Part shown: one piece after another, positions 62,577-64,000 of the stretch | Position numbering within the stretch: the stretch's first letter is position 1 | Layout of the letters: every line of letters starts with the position of its first letter | Source: Flavobacteria bacterium BAL38 | GTDB lineage: Bacteria; Bacteroidota; Bacteroidia; Flavobacteriales; Flavobacteriaceae | Assembly (NCBI GenBank): GCA_000169355.1 | Contig: AAXX01000001.1 | Coordinates: 868,001-932,000 of the forward strand | Length of the DNA: 64,000 nucleotides | Direction: 5' to 3' | Position numbers and translations under genes: made by a program | Notes under the pieces: model-generated | What the model saw: only the letters and a program-made list of their open reading frames with translations | Told to the model about the DNA's origin: nothing | The model's database searches: none

Positions 62577-64000
62577 TTGAATCTCACTATTACCCATATC
62601 ATTTCATTTTGTAAAGGCGTTTTTCACGGAAATTCGACTGAATTTACCGCAAGTCACATTTCGATAGACAGCCGTTCGTTGCAAAATGGAAATAACACTT
62701 TATTTTTTGCCATCAAAGGACAAAACCACGATGCGCATTTGTATATAGAAGAATTGATTTCAAAAGGCGTTCGTTATTTTGTAGTGGAATATATTCCAGA
62801 ACATTTGTATGAAAAAGCGAATTTTATTATCGTTGAAAATTCGTTAAAAGCATTACAACAAACTGCGATTGGGTATCGAAAAAAATTCGATTTTCCATTT
62901 GTGGGAATTACCGGAAGCAACGGAAAAACCATCGTGAAAGAATGGTTGAATTTCCTGTTGAGCCCGAATCATTTGATTGTTCGAAACCCGAAAAGTTATA
63001 ATTCGCAAGTTGGAGTTCCCTTATCGGTTTTAGGCGTAGAAGGAATATATGATTTTGGACTTTTTGAAACCGGAATTTCGTTACCCAACGAAATGTTCCA
63101 ATTGGAAAAAATAATTGCTCCAAAATATGGCATTTTAACCAATATTGGGGCAGCACACGATGAAGGTTTTCCAAATCGTGAAGCCAAAATCAAAGAAAAA
63201 ATTAAACTTTTTGAAAATTGTACCGACATTTTTTTAGAAAAAAACGAAAGTATTGAGGTTTTACTTTCAAACAAAATTCAAAAACACACGTGGAGTTTTT
63301 CTGATGAAACTGCACATCTTTTGGTTACGCAAAAAAAAGAAAACAACACAACGCAATTAACTTTTAAAAACAGTACTACTTCTTTTAGTGTTATTGTTCC
63401 TTTTTCTGATGCTAATTCTATTGAAAACGCAATTACTTGTGTAAATTTTATGCTTTTTCTAAACGAAGACATTTCATTTATTCAAAAGAGAGTTGGTGAA
63501 TTATATCCTGTAGAATTAAGACTTCAGGCAAAAAAAGGAATCAACAATTGCTTGGTTATAGACGATAGTTACTCCTTAGATTATCCGTCACTAAAAATAG
63601 CATTAGATTTTTTAGAACAACAAAAATTACACGATAAAAAAACAATTATACTTTCTGATATTTTTAATAGTGGAATTGCATCAGAAACTTTATATAATCA
63701 GGTTAAAAATTTACTTTCCAAAAATAAAATCGGTCGTATAATTACAATTGGCGAAATAATAAACAAGCATTTAAAAGATTTGCCAAATGTAATTTCTTTT
63801 GCCACAACACAAGAATTTTTACAGCAATTCAACACACAATCGTTTCAAAACGAAACCATATTAGTAAAAGGATCTCGTAGTTTTAACTTTCATGAAATTG
63901 TGGTTTTGTTGGAAGAAAAAAATCACGAAACCATATTAGAAATCAACTTAGATGCGATTAGTCACAACCTGAATTTCTACAAATCTAAACTAAAACACGA
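62577..64000 (+). CDS. Bifunctional MurF/alanine racemase, 3' end outside window
   Basis: The frame opens at TTG 62577 (MNLTITHIISFCKGVFHGNS) one base after the tdk stop and is open to the window edge, 474 codons. The MurF part has HISIDSRSLQNGNNTLFFAI, the ATP loop GITGSNGKTIVKEW and ILTNIGAAHDEGF. From about 63930 the sequence reads LEINLDAISHNLNFYKSKLK, the start of an Alr domain, so this is the MurF-Alr fusion known in Bacteroidota. MurF adds D-Ala-D-Ala to UDP-MurNAc-tripeptide, and Alr supplies D-alanine. The Lys that binds PLP lies beyond the window. Confidence 0.9.
   Translation, partial: MNLTITHIISFCKGVFHGNSTEFTASHISIDSRSLQNGNNTLFFAIKGQNHDAHLYIEELISKGVRYFVVEYIPEHLYEKANFIIVENSLKALQQTAIGYRKKFDFPFVGITGSNGKTIVKEWLNFLLSPNHLIVRNPKSYNSQVGVPLSVLGVEGIYDFGLFETGISLPNEMFQLEKIIAPKYGILTNIGAAHDEGFPNREAKIKEKIKLFENCTDIFLEKNESIEVLLSNKIQKHTWSFSDETAHLLVTQKKENNTTQLTFKNSTTSFSVIVPFSDANSIENAITCVNFMLFLNEDISFIQKRVGELYPVELRLQAKKGINNCLVIDDSYSLDYPSLKIALDFLEQQKLHDKKTIILSDIFNSGIASETLYNQVKNLLSKNKIGRIITIGEIINKHLKDLPNVISFATTQEFLQQFNTQSFQNETILVKGSRSFNFHEIVVLLEEKNHETILEINLDAISHNLNFYKSKLKH

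Noticed and set aside
1..64000. tRNA or rRNA genes
   Set aside because: All gaps were read on both strands; none contains a cloverleaf-like arrangement with a T-loop motif, or rRNA-like conserved sequence.

Overview
The window is a chromosomal segment of a low-GC member of the Bacteroidota, almost certainly Flavobacteriaceae (Flavobacterium or a close relative). The evidence is the gliding genes gldE and gldD, several type IX secretion (T9SS) cargo proteins with type A or type B C-terminal sorting domains, a PorP/SprF-family protein, an alpha-2-macroglobulin/PBP1C pair, promoters of the Bacteroidota form TTG-N17-23-TAnnTTTG, and A-rich translation starts without Shine-Dalgarno sequences. About 56 protein genes are supported; I see no rRNA or tRNA gene and no CRISPR array.

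Layout. 1-5.3 kb: end of a thioester alpha-2-macroglobulin gene overlapping pbpC. 5.4-7.5 kb (minus): RNase G, a 30-residue highly basic protein, and HU. 7.7-11 kb (plus): mutY-ssb-gldE-gldD. 11-16 kb: a metal-binding-domain lipoprotein, an EamA transporter, and a catalytic/non-catalytic M16 peptidase pair. 16-20.3 kb: rplU-rpmA and a secreted beta-propeller protein. 20.4-25.8 kb (minus): dGTPase, a small protein, and class Ia ribonucleotide reductase (nrdB then nrdA, separated by a palindromic repeat element). 26-33 kb: DUF3109 protein; marC/small membrane protein/FAD protein; HupE-dCMP deaminase-S41 protease-unknown 171 aa protein; a TerB-like protein; fbp. 33-43.5 kb (plus): GNAT, aspartate kinase, a large predicted outer-membrane barrel, a T9SS type B surface protein with an IgGFc-binding-like domain, enoyl-CoA hydratase, a tiny membrane protein, QueD. 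43.5-44.9 kb: an intact IS3-family element with 3-bp target duplication and an A_AAA_AAG frameshift site. 44.9-53.6 kb (minus): a giant T9SS type B adhesin, a SprF-like protein and an OmpA-family TPR protein. 53.7-64 kb: lpxH-like hydrolase, MFS exporter, recJ, adenine deaminase, OsmC, PLDc_N protein, rsmI, an acidic unknown protein, tdk and the start of a murF-alr fusion.

How it fits together. Much of the segment is envelope and surface biology: PBP1C/A2M and MurF-Alr in the periplasm and wall, lipid A synthesis, GldD/GldE, and secreted adhesins with their outer-membrane partners. The rest is nucleotide metabolism (Dgt, NrdAB, dCMP deaminase, Tdk, adenine deaminase) and core information processing. 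The gaps hold several families of dispersed repeats. One family is present twice, in opposite orientations, with matching asymmetric arms.

The most unusual points are the adhesin/SprF/OmpA operon with a repeat-bearing divergent promoter, the IS insertion between that operon and its probable terminator, the tiny conserved-looking basic gene beside HU, and the repeat elements. I did not find a clearly new defence or mobile system.
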